Source: JAUSIF01 sp963711595 (GTDB lineage: Bacteria > Pseudomonadota > Alphaproteobacteria > Rhizobiales > Xanthobacteraceae). From it: a DNA stretch of 64,000 nt. Positions within the stretch are counted from its first letter, which is position 1. The number at the start of each line of letters is the position of its first letter. Under the pieces are notes generated by a model. The model was given only the letters and a program-made list of their open reading frames with translations. It did not search any database and had not been told where the DNA came from. Shown here in pieces: positions 18,133 to 27,130 of the stretch. The position numbers and the translations under genes were made by a program. Where the stretch lies: assembly GCA_963711595.1 (NCBI GenBank), contig CAVQER010000005.1:186001-250000 (forward strand), in the 5' to 3' direction.

Positions 18133-19400
18133 CTAGGCGGAGGCCCCTGCCCCGGCATCGCCGGCACGGTCCGCATAGATGTAGAGGGGCCGAGCGCCAC
18201 CCTCGACTACCTCACGGCTGATCACAACTTCCTCGACCCCCTCGAGGCTCGGGAGGTCGAACATTGTGTCGAGCAAATGCCTTCCATGATCGAGCGCAAT
18301 CCGCGCGCGCCGGTCTTGCGATCGATCGCTTTGCGGGCGATTGCGCCGAGTGCCTCCTCGTGGATGGACAACTCTACGTTCTCCATCTCGAACAGCCGCT
18401 GAAACTGTTTCACGAGCGCATTCTTCGGCTCGAGCAAGATGCGCTTGAGCGCATCTTCATCGAGATCCTCGAGCGTCGCGACGACCGGAAGCCGGCCGAC
18501 GAACTCCGGGATCAATCCGTACTTCAGGAGATCCTCCGGCTCGACCAGACGGAACACTTCGCCTGGTTTGCGGTCTTCCGGCGACCGCACTGTGGCGCCG
18601 AAGCCGATCGATGTGCCGCGACCGCGCGCGGAGATGATCTTCTCGAGGCCCGCGAACGCGCCGCCGCAAACAAAGAGGATGTTTGTGGTGTCGACCTGCA
18701 GGAATTCCTGCTGCGGGTGCTTGCGGCCGCCCTGCGGCGGCACGGAAGCGATCGTGCCTTCCATGATCTTCAGCAGCGCCTGCTGCACGCCCTCACCCGA
18801 AACGTCGCGCGTGATCGACGGGTTGTCGGACTTGCGGCTGATCTTGTCGATTTCGTCGATGTAGACGATGCCGCGCTGTGCGCGCTCGACGTTGTAGTCG
18901 GCGGCCTGCAGCAGCTTCAGAATGATGTTCTCGACATCCTCACCGACGTAGCCGGCTTCCGTGAGTGTCGTGGCATCCGCCATCGTGAATGGCACATCGA
19001 GGATGCGCGCGAGCGTCTGGGCGAGCAGAGTCTTGCCCGAGCCCGTCGGTCCGATCAGCAGAATGTTCGACTTCGCAAGCTCGACGTCGTTGTGCTTGGT
19101 CGCGTGGTTGAGCCGCTTGTAGTGATTGTGCACCGCGACGGAGAGAACCTTCTTCGCGTGATCCTGACCGATCACGTAATCGTCGAGCACCTTGCGAATT
19201 TCCTTCGGCGTCGGGATCCCGTCGCGCGACTTCACGAGCGAGGACTTGTTCTCCTCGCGAATGATGTCCATGCAGAGTTCGACGCATTCATCGCAGATGA
19301 ATACGGTTGGGCCCGCAATAAGCTTGCGGACCTCGTGCTGGCTCTTGCCGCAGAACGAGCAGTAGAGCGTGTTCTTGGAGTCGCCGCCGACCTTGCTCAT
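18133..19400 (-). CDS. clpX: ClpX ATPase of the ClpXP protease, frame broken near the 3' end
   Basis: AAA+ unfoldase that recognises substrates and feeds them to ClpP. The N-terminal zinc-binding domain (CSFCGKSQ ... CDECVELC), Walker A GPTGSGKTLLAQ, Walker B IVYIDEIDKI and the GYVGEDVE loop are all present. In the open frame the protein ends early at 18222 with unrelated residues after RSIMEGI. Restoring one missing base near 18274-18277 (the sequence reads ATTTGCTC where ATTNTGCTC is needed) brings back LLDTMFDLPSLEGVEEVVI and runs to a TAG at 18133, giving about 422 aa, the normal length. A deletion in a short T run is the likely cause. Confidence 0.95.
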
Positions 19401-19611
19401 TCCGTGTCTCCGTCCCTTCGCCGGTCCGGGTTCACTTTGCCGGAGTACAGCGCGGTCTGCTTCCCTTGAAGCATGCTCCTAGCGAAGCATGCTAGTGCCT
19501 GGGGGATCAAGAATCCATTAATGCTAAGCTGCCAATGGAGAATCCCCGCTCGGTGTGTCCGATTCGCTATCCGGCAAAAGGGCCGGGGAACCGAGGCGGC
19601 TCGCCGCATCC

Positions 19612-20259
19612 TTAAGTTTTACTTGCGAGTTCTTTCCCTGCGTGTTCGTCCGTCGGACGCTTGTCGAGGACTGAGTCGACGAGCCCGAATTTCTTGGCCT
19701 CTTCGGCGGTCATGAAGTAGTCGCGGTCGAGCGTGCGCTCGATCGTCTGCTTGTCCTTGCCGGTGTGCCGGACGTAGATCTCCTCCAACCGGCGCTTCAT
19801 TTTCACGATGTCCTCGGCATGGCGCTCGATGTCCGAGGCCTGGCCCTGGAACCCGCCCGACGGCTGATGCAGCATGATTCGCGCGTTCGTCAGCGCGTGC
19901 CGCATGCCCTTCTCTCCCGCCGCGAGCAGCAGCGAGCCCATGGAAGCGGCTTGCCCGATGCAGAGCGTCGCGATCGCCGGCCGCACGAACTGCATCGTGT
20001 CGTAGATCGCCATGCCAGACGTCACCACGCCCCCCGGCGAGTTGATGTACATCGAGATTTCCTTTTTCGGGTTCTCGGCCTCCAGGAACAGCAGCTGCGC
20101 CACGATCAGCGATGCCATGCCGTCCTCGACCGGGCCGGTTATGAACACGATCCGCTCCTTCAGGAGCCGCGAGAAGATGTCGTACGCGCGCTCGCCCCGG
20201 TTGGTCTGTTCGACCACCATCGGCACGAGGTTCATATAGGTATCGAGGGGATCACGCAT
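19612..20259 (-). CDS. clpP: ATP-dependent Clp protease proteolytic subunit
   Basis: Tetradecameric serine protease chamber used by ClpX and ClpA, 215 aa. The catalytic triad by count is Ser106 (GQAASMGSLL), His131 (IMLHQPSGG) and Asp180 (ERTLDRDYFM). The N-terminus (MRDPLDTYMNLVPMVVEQT) has the short propeptide form. GGAGG lies seven bases before the ATG. It is followed after 211 bp by clpX and then lon, and preceded by tig, a classic quality-control block. Confidence 0.97.
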   Translation of the reverse strand: MRDPLDTYMNLVPMVVEQTNRGERAYDIFSRLLKERIVFITGPVEDGMASLIVAQLLFLEAENPKKEISMYINSPGGVVTSGMAIYDTMQFVRPAIATLCIGQAASMGSLLLAAGEKGMRHALTNARIMLHQPSGGFQGQASDIERHAEDIVKMKRRLEEIYVRHTGKDKQTIERTLDRDYFMTAEEAKKFGLVDSVLDKRPTDEHAGKELASKT

Positions 20260-20337
20260 GCCTTGTCCTCCGCGCGGTACCGCGCGATTCGCAATGGAAC
20301 CACAATAGCCGATCGCGGCGCCCCTACCCCGTCGGTG

Positions 20338-21822
20338 TTATTTCTTCTTGCCCTTCCCGGCAGTCTTCTTTGCACCCTTCTTGGCTGAACCGCCGTGGTC
20401 GTGGTCATGATCATGACCGTGATGGTGATGATGCCCGTGATCGTGGTCGTGATCATGATCATGATCATGATCGTGATCGTGGTCGTCGTCGTCCGTATAG
20501 AGCCACTCGCGCGTCACGGACTTGTCGGTCACCTTGGCCAGCTCAATAAGGAAATCGACGACCTTCTCTTCGAACAGCGGCGCCCGGAGCTGGGCCAAGA
20601 CCTGCGGGTTCTTACGCATCTGATCGAACGCCTGCTGTTCCTGGCCTCGATACTGCCTCGCCTGCTCCACAACCGCTCGGGTCAACTCTTCCTCGCTCAC
20701 CGTGATCGAGTTCTTGTCGCCGACCTCAGCGAGGACGAGCCCGAGCCGCACGCGCCGATCGGCGATCTTGCGGTACTCCTCGCGCGCCTTGTCTTCTGTC
20801 GTGTCCTCGTCGGCGAAGGTGCGATTGTTTGTCTTCATTTCTTCGGTGACGGAATTCCAGATTCCCGCGAATTCCTGCTCGACGAGCGACGGCGGCGCCT
20901 CGAAGCGATGCCGCTCGTCCATGAGGTCGAGCAGCGCGCGTTTCAGCTTTACGCGTGACGCGCCGGCATAGTCCTTCTCGAGTCGCTCGCGCACGTTCGC
21001 CTTGACTTTCTCCAGCGACTCCAAGCCGAGGCCCTTCGCAAAGTCGTCGTCGATCTTCAACGCATCGGGCCCGCCAATGCCGGTGGTCGTGACCTCGAAC
21101 TCCGCTTCCTTGCCGGCCAGATGCTCCGCGAGATAGTTGCCGGGAAACGTCACCTTGATCTTGCGCGTCTCGCCTTTCTCCATTCCGACGATCTGCTCTT
21201 CGAAACCGGGAATGAAGCTTCCCTGTCCGATCACGACCGGTACCGCGTCGGCGGTGCCGCCTTCGAACGGCGTGCCCTCGATCGTGCCCCTGAAGTTCAT
21301 GATCACCCGGTCACCGGTCTCGGCCTTGCCTTCCTTGTCCGTGTAGCTGCGGTTCGCCTCGGCGATTTTCTTGAGCGCTTCGTCGACGTGCTCGTCCGCG
21401 ACCGGCGCGACCGGCCGCTGCAGCTCGAACTTCCGGAAATCGGCGAGCTCGATTTTTGGAAGCAGTTCCAACGCAACCTTGAAGGCGAGATCGGCCTTGC
21501 CCTCGATTACTTCCTTGACTGCATCCTGCTCATCTGAGGCAAGCGTGATGCGCGGTTCTACGGCGAGCTTGAAACCGCCGTCGCTGACGATCTTGCTGTT
21601 CGCCTCGCTGATCGCCTGTTCGATCACCTCGCCCATGACGGCCTTGCCGTACACGCGCTTGAGATGGGGGATCGGCACCTTGCCGGGGCGAAAGCCGTCG
21701 AGCCGCACACGATCCTTGAGCGCGGAAAGCCGCTCGGTCGCCCGCTGGTCCAACTCGGCGACCGGCAGCACTACTTGGTACTCACGCTTCAGCCCCTCGG
21801 CGAGGGTTTCGGTAACTTGCAT
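20338..21822 (-). CDS. tig: Trigger factor with His/Asp-rich C-terminal tail
   Basis: Ribosome-bound peptidyl-prolyl isomerase and chaperone, 494 aa from MQVTETLAEGLKREYQVVLP. The ribosome-binding loop GFRPGKVPIPHLKRVYG, the FKBP-like domain (GDRVIMNFRGTIEGTPFEGG) and the C-terminal chaperone arms are present. The open frame continues upstream through tRNA-Leu, and that extension is rejected. The unusual part is the last 55 residues: an acidic run, then alternating Asp-His pairs, HHHHH, and a Lys-rich end. The tail could bind Ni or Zn, or interact with membranes or nucleic acid. It is encoded by a near-perfect DNA repeat. Confidence 0.96.
   Translation of the reverse strand: MQVTETLAEGLKREYQVVLPVAELDQRATERLSALKDRVRLDGFRPGKVPIPHLKRVYGKAVMGEVIEQAISEANSKIVSDGGFKLAVEPRITLASDEQDAVKEVIEGKADLAFKVALELLPKIELADFRKFELQRPVAPVADEHVDEALKKIAEANRSYTDKEGKAETGDRVIMNFRGTIEGTPFEGGTADAVPVVIGQGSFIPGFEEQIVGMEKGETRKIKVTFPGNYLAEHLAGKEAEFEVTTTGIGGPDALKIDDDFAKGLGLESLEKVKANVRERLEKDYAGASRVKLKRALLDLMDERHRFEAPPSLVEQEFAGIWNSVTEEMKTNNRTFADEDTTEDKAREEYRKIADRRVRLGLVLAEVGDKNSITVSEEELTRAVVEQARQYRGQEQQAFDQMRKNPQVLAQLRAPLFEEKVVDFLIELAKVTDKSVTREWLYTDDDDHDHDHDHDHDHDHDHGHHHHHGHDHDHDHGGSAKKGAKKTAGKGKKK
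20399..20490. repeat. Low-complexity GAT/CAT repeat encoding the Tig tail
   Basis: Tandem six-base units of the form GATCAT/GTGATC run through the 3' end of tig, ten or more degenerate copies, and encode the Asp-His alternation. Such a tract can change length by slippage in steps that keep frame, so tail length may vary between strains. Confidence 0.7.
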
Positions 21823-21869
21823 CGTTTCGGATTCCAGCCTTGCTCTGTTGCAGCGTGCCAGCACGGGGA

Positions 21870-21954
21870 TGGTGCGGGCGGAGGGACTCGAACCCCCACG
21901 ACTTGCGTCACGGGAACCTAAATCCCGCGCGTCTACCAGTTCCGCCACGCCCGC
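21870..21954 (-). tRNA. tRNA-Leu (TAG)
   Basis: Minus-strand class II tRNA of 85 nt. The acceptor GCGGGCG pairs with CGCCCGC, the variable arm TGACGCAAGTCG is long, and the T arm is GGGGGTTCGAGTCCC. The anticodon stem CGGGA/TCCCG closes the loop TTTAGGT, giving TAG (Leu). CCA is encoded. It lies 47 bp upstream of the tig start. Confidence 0.95.
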
Positions 21955-22045
21955 TGGAGGCGCGGGGCCGCACGTCCGGCACCGGCCGGCGCGTCTATAG
22001 CACGGGGCTTCTACCGGGCAAAAATATGGGCGTTACGCGTCGCCG

Positions 22046-23557
22046 TCACAAGGTCGCGGGACCGCTTGCGTTTTCGGCCTCATGCAGAGCCCGAAGGACG
22101 ACCCGCAGTGCGGCATCGAGGTCTTCCGAGATCAGGGCGGGACCGGCCTCGTTCCCGGCCGCACCGTGCAGCCAGACGGCCGCACAGGCCAATTCAAAGC
22201 CGGGCATTTGCTGAGCCAGCAGGCCCGCAACGATCCCCGCCAGTACATCGCCCGTGCCCGCGGTCGCGAGCCAGGCCGGCGCATTGTTTGCGATTGCCGC
22301 CCGCCCATCGGGTGCGGCAACGACCGTATCCGGCCCCTTGAGGACGACGACTGCGTTCATTTTGTGCGCGGCGGCGCGAGCGCGGTCGATTTTCGAGTCC
22401 GCCCGGACGGCTTGATTGCCGTGGCGAAAGAGGCGTGCGAACTCGCCTTCATGCGGGGTAAGAACTGCTGCCGGAACCCTCGAAAGAAGCCGCGCAAGCG
22501 ACTCAGCGGATTCGGAAAAACTCGAAAGAGCGTCCGCATCGAGCACGACGGCGCGACCCGCCTTCGCTGCCGCGGCCACCGCCTCCCGCGTTCCCTTGCC
22601 AACCCCCTGCCCAGGGCCGAGCAGCACGACGTTCAGCCGCTTGTCGGCGAGAAGTGCAGCGAGCCCTTTCGCACCGTTCGCCTCACGCACCATCACAGCC
22701 GTGAGCGCTGACGCGAGGATTGGGACTGCCGATTTCGGGGCCGCGATCGTCACCAACCCGGCGCCCGCGCGTAAGGCGGCCCGGGCGGCAAGTCGCGCCG
22801 CTCCGGTCGCATGCATCGGGCCGCTCACGACCACCACGTGACCCCGATCATACTTGTGACCGCCGGCACTCGGCACGGGCAGTGCCTGTAGCCACAAGGC
22901 CGGCTCGTTCGCGAACGTCCGCGAATTCACGGCAGCCACTGTGGACGTCGAAATGCCGATGTCAGCCACATGAGTTCTTCCGCAGTGCCCGCGGCCGGGG
23001 AACAACAAGTGGCCCGGTTTCCTTCGGCAGAAGGTGACGGTCTCGATCGCCCGGACCGCCGCTCCTCGAACCTGGCCGGACCCACCGTCGATGCCGCTCG
23101 GCAGATCCACGGCCACCACCGGCAGAGCGGAGGCCGCGATTTGTTCGACGGCTACTTTCGCCTTGCCCCCCAGATCGCGCGTGAGGCCCGCGCCGAACAA
23201 CGCATCAACGATGACGTCGGCTTCGTCGAGTGACGAAGCCGACATCGCCGAAACGTCCGCGCCCCATTTGCCCGCCGCCTTCGCGGCATCCCCTGCAAGA
23301 GCCTCGCGCGATCCGAGCAATGAAATTCGCACCGGGTATCCGCGCTCGCGCAAGATCCGAGCTGCGACAAATCCATCGCCACCGTTGTTTCCGGGACCGC
23401 AGGCCACAACGATGCGCGTGCCGAGCGGGTATCGATTGGCAACGAGATCGGCGACCGCCCGTCCGGCGCGATCCATCAATTTTTCGCCCGTCGTCCCAGC
23501 CGCAATCGTGCGCCGGTCGGCCTCGGCCATTTCCGCCGGAGTTAGGAGTTCATGCAT
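22046..23557 (-). CDS. nnr: Bifunctional NAD(P)HX epimerase/dehydratase
   Basis: Repairs hydrated NADH and NADPH: the N-terminal half epimerises S/R-NAD(P)HX and the C-terminal half dehydrates S-NAD(P)HX using ADP. From the ATG at 23557 (MHELLTPAEMAEAD) it is 503 aa. Epimerase motifs are VVACGPGNNGGDGFVAARIL and VDLPSGIDGGSG. The ribokinase-like C-terminal half has VLDADALSSF, VLTPHEGEFARLF and the nucleotide loop TAGTGDVLAGIVAGLL. It is divergent from glnB and separated from it by the NtrC-type control region, so it may also respond to that promoter area. Confidence 0.95.
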   Translation of the reverse strand: MHELLTPAEMAEADRRTIAAGTTGEKLMDRAGRAVADLVANRYPLGTRIVVACGPGNNGGDGFVAARILRERGYPVRISLLGSREALAGDAAKAAGKWGADVSAMSASSLDEADVIVDALFGAGLTRDLGGKAKVAVEQIAASALPVVAVDLPSGIDGGSGQVRGAAVRAIETVTFCRRKPGHLLFPGRGHCGRTHVADIGISTSTVAAVNSRTFANEPALWLQALPVPSAGGHKYDRGHVVVVSGPMHATGAARLAARAALRAGAGLVTIAAPKSAVPILASALTAVMVREANGAKGLAALLADKRLNVVLLGPGQGVGKGTREAVAAAAKAGRAVVLDADALSSFSESAESLARLLSRVPAAVLTPHEGEFARLFRHGNQAVRADSKIDRARAAAHKMNAVVVLKGPDTVVAAPDGRAAIANNAPAWLATAGTGDVLAGIVAGLLAQQMPGFELACAAVWLHGAAGNEAGPALISEDLDAALRVVLRALHEAENASGPATL

Positions 23558-23665
23558 GCCCAAATCCTACCTCACCCGCCGAATTTCAGTTCCCCGCAGC
23601 CCGATTGGACCGCCTCGCCGCGCGCGCACACGCCCTTCGCGCACTTGCATAATCCTTGGGCGGAA

Positions 23666-23682
23666 TGCACAAATCGTATGCA
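23666..23682. promoter_or_regulatory. Candidate NtrC-binding site upstream of glnB
   Basis: The 17-bp imperfect palindrome TGCACAAATCGTATGCA resembles the NtrC consensus TGCAC-N7-GTGCA, with one arm weaker. It lies roughly 120 bases before the start expected for the sigma-54 promoter at 23766, a normal enhancer distance. It is a visual match only. Confidence 0.5.
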
Positions 23683-23765
23683 GGCTCACCATTCAATCCG
23701 CTGCCGGGGGGCACATTTTCTGCACAACTGACTAAATCATCATGATTTTTGCGGGCGACGGCAAC

Positions 23766-23782
23766 ATGGCACGGACCCTGCT
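23766..23782 (+). promoter_or_regulatory. Sigma-54 (-24/-12) promoter of glnB-glnA
   Basis: TGGCACGGACCCTGCT has the -24 GG and -12 GC exactly ten bases apart, with the near-consensus TGGCAC. It lies about 63 bases before the glnB ATG, leaving room for a short leader. RpoN/NtrC control of glnB is established in Bradyrhizobium japonicum, which supports the call. Confidence 0.8.
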
Positions 23783-23844
23783 ACCCCGCGCGTGCTTCCG
23801 GCGCGCGCGAGTGGGGCGACGAAGGGCGTCAAAAAGGAGAAGCG

Positions 23845-24183
23845 ATGAAGAAAATCGAGGCCATCATCAAGCCGTTCAAGCTCGACGAGGTGAAGGAAGC
23901 GCTTCAGGAAGCAGGACTTCAGGGGATCACGGTGACCGAGGCCAAGGGTTTCGGGCGGCAGAAGGGCCACACCGAGCTCTATCGCGGCGCTGAATACGTC
24001 GTCGATTTTCTTCCCAAGGTGAAAATCGAAGTCGTGCTCGCCGATGACATGCTGGAAAAAGCGATCGATGCAATCCGGCGCGCCGCGCAAACAGGCCGCA
24101 TCGGCGACGGCAAGATTTTCGTGTCCAATGTCGAGGAAGCGATCCGCATCCGCACCGGCGAGTCGGGCGTCGACGCGATCTAA
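23845..24183 (+). CDS. glnB: Nitrogen regulatory protein P-II
   Basis: Trimeric signal protein of 112 aa that senses 2-oxoglutarate and ATP/ADP and controls GlnE, NtrB and other targets. MKKIEAIIKPFKLDEVKEAL at the start and Tyr51 in GAEYVVDF (the uridylylation site on the T-loop) are as expected. The C-terminal TGRIGDGKIFV signature is present. AAGGAGAAG precedes the ATG at 23845; the longer open frame upstream covers the promoter and is rejected. glnA follows after 66 bases, and the pair is probably one operon. Confidence 0.97.
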   Translation: MKKIEAIIKPFKLDEVKEALQEAGLQGITVTEAKGFGRQKGHTELYRGAEYVVDFLPKVKIEVVLADDMLEKAIDAIRRAAQTGRIGDGKIFVSNVEEAIRIRTGESGVDAI

Positions 24184-24249
24184 ACGGACATATAATGAAA
24201 CATCCAACGCCTCGGGCTCGAGGGGATTGAACACAGGGGGTGAGTTTCC

Positions 24250-25659
24250 ATGAAGACTGCCAATGACGTCCTCAAGTTCATGAAGGACAACGACGTCAAG
24301 TACGTCGACTGCCGTTTCACCGATCCGCGCGGAAAGTGGCAGCACGTCACTTTCGACGTGAGCCTGTTCGACCAGGACGCGTTCGCCGAAGGGGTGATGT
24401 TCGACGGATCGTCGATCGCCGGCTGGAAGCCGATTCACGAATCCGACATGAATCTGATGCCGGACCCCGAGTCCGCCTGCATCGACCCGTTCTTCGCTGA
24501 GACCACGCTCTCGATCGTCTGCGACGTGCTCGAGCCGACTACGGGCGAGCCCTACAATCGCGATCCGCGCGGGATCTCGAAGAAGGCGGTCGCCTACATG
24601 AAGTCGACCGGCGCAGGCGATATCGCCTATTTCGGTCCCGAGGCCGAGTTCTTTATTTTCGACGACGTGCGGTTCTCGTCCGATCCGTACAACACCGGCT
24701 TCCGCATCGACTCGATCGAATTGCCGACCAATACGGCCACCGAATACGAGGGCGGCAATCTCGGCCATCGCATGCGCACGAAGGGCGGCTACTTCCCCGT
24801 CCCGCCGCAGGACTCCGCGCAGGACATGCGCTCCGAGATGCTCGGTTCGATGGCCAAGATGGGCGTCGCCGTCGAGAAGCACCATCACGAAGTTGGCGCC
24901 GCCCAGCACGAGCTCGGCATGAAGTTCTCGCCGCTCGTGAAGATGGCCGACCAGATGCAGATCTACAAATATTGCATCCACATGGTCGCCAACATCTATG
25001 GCAAGACCGTAACCTTCATGCCGAAGCCGATCTACGGCGACAACGGCTCGGGCATGCACTGCCACCAGTCGATCTGGAAAGGCTCGACGCCCACTTTTGC
25101 CGGCAATAAGTACGCCGACCTCTCGGACACGTGCCTGAGCTACATTGCCGGCATCATAAAGCACGCCCGCGCGCTCAACGCCTTCACCAACCCGACCACC
25201 AATTCATACAAGCGTCTCGTGCCGGGTTTCGAGGCTCCCGTGCTTCTCGCGTACTCGGTTCGCAATCGCTCCGCATCGTGCCGTATTCCGTTGGCGAGCT
25301 CGCCCAAGGGAAAGCGCGTCGAGGTGCGTTTCCCCGATCCGCTCTGCAATCCCTATCTCGGGTTCGCCGCCATGCTGATGGCGGGCCTCGACGGCGTTAT
25401 GAACAAGCTCGATCCCGGCGAGGCAGTCGACAAGGACCTCTATGACTTGCCGCCGCGTGAGCTGAAAAAGATCCCGACCGTGTGCGGCAGTTTGCGAGAG
25501 GCGCTCACAAACCTCGACAAGGATCGCGAGTTCCTCAAGAAGGGTGACGTGTTCGATGACGACTTCATCGACTCCTACATCTCGCTCAAGATGGCGGAAG
25601 TAATCCGTTTCGAGCACACGCCGCATCCGGTTGAATTCGACATGTATTACTCGGCGTGA
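24250..25659 (+). CDS. glnA: Glutamine synthetase type I
   Basis: Main ammonium-assimilating enzyme (glutamate + NH4+ + ATP to glutamine), a dodecamer of 469-aa subunits. Motifs are FDGSSIAGWK (beta-grasp), GPEAEFFIFDDV (metal ligands), HHHEVGAAQHELGMKF, NGSGMHCHQSIW and NRSASCRIP. Tyr398 in KDLYDLPPREL is the adenylylation site, so GlnE control is expected. GGGGGTGAG six bases before the ATG is a strong ribosome site. It is followed by a clear terminator. Confidence 0.98.
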   Translation: MKTANDVLKFMKDNDVKYVDCRFTDPRGKWQHVTFDVSLFDQDAFAEGVMFDGSSIAGWKPIHESDMNLMPDPESACIDPFFAETTLSIVCDVLEPTTGEPYNRDPRGISKKAVAYMKSTGAGDIAYFGPEAEFFIFDDVRFSSDPYNTGFRIDSIELPTNTATEYEGGNLGHRMRTKGGYFPVPPQDSAQDMRSEMLGSMAKMGVAVEKHHHEVGAAQHELGMKFSPLVKMADQMQIYKYCIHMVANIYGKTVTFMPKPIYGDNGSGMHCHQSIWKGSTPTFAGNKYADLSDTCLSYIAGIIKHARALNAFTNPTTNSYKRLVPGFEAPVLLAYSVRNRSASCRIPLASSPKGKRVEVRFPDPLCNPYLGFAAMLMAGLDGVMNKLDPGEAVDKDLYDLPPRELKKIPTVCGSLREALTNLDKDREFLKKGDVFDDDFIDSYISLKMAEVIRFEHTPHPVEFDMYYSA

Positions 25660-25695
25660 GTTCCTCCCGGACCGTGGGCGACCGCGGTCAGGCTG

Positions 25696-25727
25696 ACGGG
25701 GCGCCGATCAGCGCCCCGTTTTCCTTT
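25696..25727 (+). terminator. Rho-independent terminator of glnA
   Basis: Stem ACGGGGCGC (25696-25704) with GCGCCCCGT (25711-25719), a six-base loop, then TTTTCCTTTC. It lies about 37 bases after the glnA stop. Confidence 0.9.
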
Positions 25728-25748
25728 CAAGTCGTTGGTGAGCACCGC

Positions 25749-26588
25749 TCAGAACGGAAGCAGCGCCCGTCCCTGCACGGCCTGGAAGAAAGTCGCCGCG
25801 GTCGCGACAATCCAGAGCGCGAGCGTCAGCCAAACGATGGTGCGGCCAGCCGGCATCTGCCGCACCAGATATCCGACGAGCGGGATCCCTTGCATTGCAT
25901 GGAGGCCTATGAAGTGCGCTACCCGCAGGTCACCTGCTGCGCGCGACCAGCCGAATAGCGGAACGCCACCCGCGTCGCTCGCTACGCCGCCAACCCAGTG
26001 ACCGGTCTGGCTGCTCATGTAGACACCGGTGAACCCGCCGAGCGCGCTGCCGGCGATGAGGCCCAAGCCGATCGCGAGCCGAAGTGGCAGCGCGAGTGCG
26101 CCGGCGGACGAACGCAGGATCAGGACGCCGATCCAGGCGGTGAGACCCACGGCGACCAGGATCGCCGCGCCCATGACTGGGTACGCTATCGCTGCGGCTG
26201 GAGTGGCGGTGTTGAAATGCGATCCTTCCGCGAGGGACGCGCGGAAGGTGATGTAGCCAACCTCAGCCACGAAGATCAGCCCGATCGTCCACGCGGCCCC
26301 CCTCCCCGCGACGCTCTTCCGCAGCCGCTCATCGAGGTACGGCCAGAACCAGGCCAACGTCATCAGGTGCACGACCGTCGATAGCTCGAACTTGAAGGGC
26401 TTCAGCCAGACATTGATGCCGTTAAAGAGCCGCGCATCGATCGCCATCGCGACCAACGTAGGAGCCATGGCCGCCAGCAATACGAACGAAAACGCAGCGA
26501 GGACCGGTTGGCGCTCGCGTAGTTCCTCGTAGAAGGAGAAGCGCAGAACGCCGCTCGTCGCTCCGACTTGGATCGCTCTCATGTTCAT
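25749..26588 (-). CDS. Multi-pass membrane protein paired with an ABA4-like protein
   Basis: A 279-aa protein with about seven hydrophobic segments that I cannot assign to a named family. It starts MNMRAIQVGATSGVLRFSFY. Conserved-looking polar features inside membrane text include KPFKFELSTVVHLMTLAW near residue 65 and VAHFIGLHAMQGIPL near residue 225. The histidines at HFIGLH could bind haem or metal, but nothing shows this directly. It overlaps the upstream DUF4281 gene by four bases, and both lie under the palindromic operator at 27081, so the two probably work as a pair controlled by the TetR regulator. Confidence 0.8.
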   Translation of the reverse strand: MNMRAIQVGATSGVLRFSFYEELRERQPVLAAFSFVLLAAMAPTLVAMAIDARLFNGINVWLKPFKFELSTVVHLMTLAWFWPYLDERLRKSVAGRGAAWTIGLIFVAEVGYITFRASLAEGSHFNTATPAAAIAYPVMGAAILVAVGLTAWIGVLILRSSAGALALPLRLAIGLGLIAGSALGGFTGVYMSSQTGHWVGGVASDAGGVPLFGWSRAAGDLRVAHFIGLHAMQGIPLVGYLVRQMPAGRTIVWLTLALWIVATAATFFQAVQGRALLPF

Positions 26589-27028
26589 TCTCCCGAGCGA
26601 AGCGCGCCACGGCGCGCGAATGCATGCCGAAGAACGAGAAACAGGAAATATCCCGCGGGCCCAAACAGAAAGGTCAACGGCAGCACCGGCACCAGCACGA
26701 TGCGCGAAGTCCCGGTCCGCTCGGTCTCTCCTGCGATCCATGCACCGACGAACAGGTCGAACGCCAGGTAGTGCACCCACCCCGCGAGCAACATCCAGTC
26801 CGACGCGAAGAGCGTCCGCACGTCCGTAAGGCTGGAGAAACCGCCGCCGGCTTGACCCCAACCGATGGCAAGGGCGGCGATGTACAGTATGGACAGGGCA
26901 AGCGGCCACAGCGTTCCCGCAATCGCGTCGCGCAACCAAGGACGCCCGAGCACGATCGCCGCAACGAGAATGGCCCAACCGATCAGCGCGAAGGGATTTG
27001 CGATGCCAAATACTTGAGCTGCGCTCAT
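26585..27028 (-). CDS. DUF4281 / ABA4-like membrane protein
   Basis: A 147-aa protein of four transmembrane helices, starting MSAAQVFGIANPFALIGWAI. The central text LFASDWMLLAGWVHYLAFDLFVGAWIAGE is typical of the DUF4281 family, named after plant ABA4 (needed for neoxanthin synthesis); the bacterial function is unknown. It is the first gene of a two-gene operon divergent from tetR. The stop overlaps the next start (ATGA). Confidence 0.85.
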   Translation of the reverse strand: MSAAQVFGIANPFALIGWAILVAAIVLGRPWLRDAIAGTLWPLALSILYIAALAIGWGQAGGGFSSLTDVRTLFASDWMLLAGWVHYLAFDLFVGAWIAGETERTGTSRIVLVPVLPLTFLFGPAGYFLFLVLRHAFARRGALRSGE

Positions 27029-27080
27029 TGCGATCTCCCAAATCAGTAATGAAGGTTATGCTGAGCATCAATCTTTTCAT

Positions 27081-27100
27081 TGTCAAGTTTAATCTTGACA
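27081..27100. promoter_or_regulatory. Palindromic operator with two divergent -35 boxes
   Basis: A perfect inverted repeat TGTCAAG-TTTAAT-CTTGACA lies midway between the membrane-protein operon and tetR. Each arm contains TTGACA: on the plus strand at 27095-27100 pointing to tetR, and on the minus strand at 27086-27081 pointing to the DUF4281 gene. A regulator bound here would block both promoters. The -10 boxes are weak. TetR family binding to such sites is well known, but this assignment is inferred. Confidence 0.7.
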
Positions 27101-27130
27101 GCGGAAACATCAAAATGCTAAGGCCACGTC

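Noticed and set aside
18222..19400. Short ClpX of 392 aa with a novel C-terminus
   Set aside because: The missing C-terminal text is present one base out of frame and ends at 18133 at the normal length.
21823..21948. 42-codon N-terminal extension of trigger factor
   Set aside because: It is the translation of tRNA-Leu on the same strand. The conserved protein starts at MQVTETLAEG with ATG at 21822.
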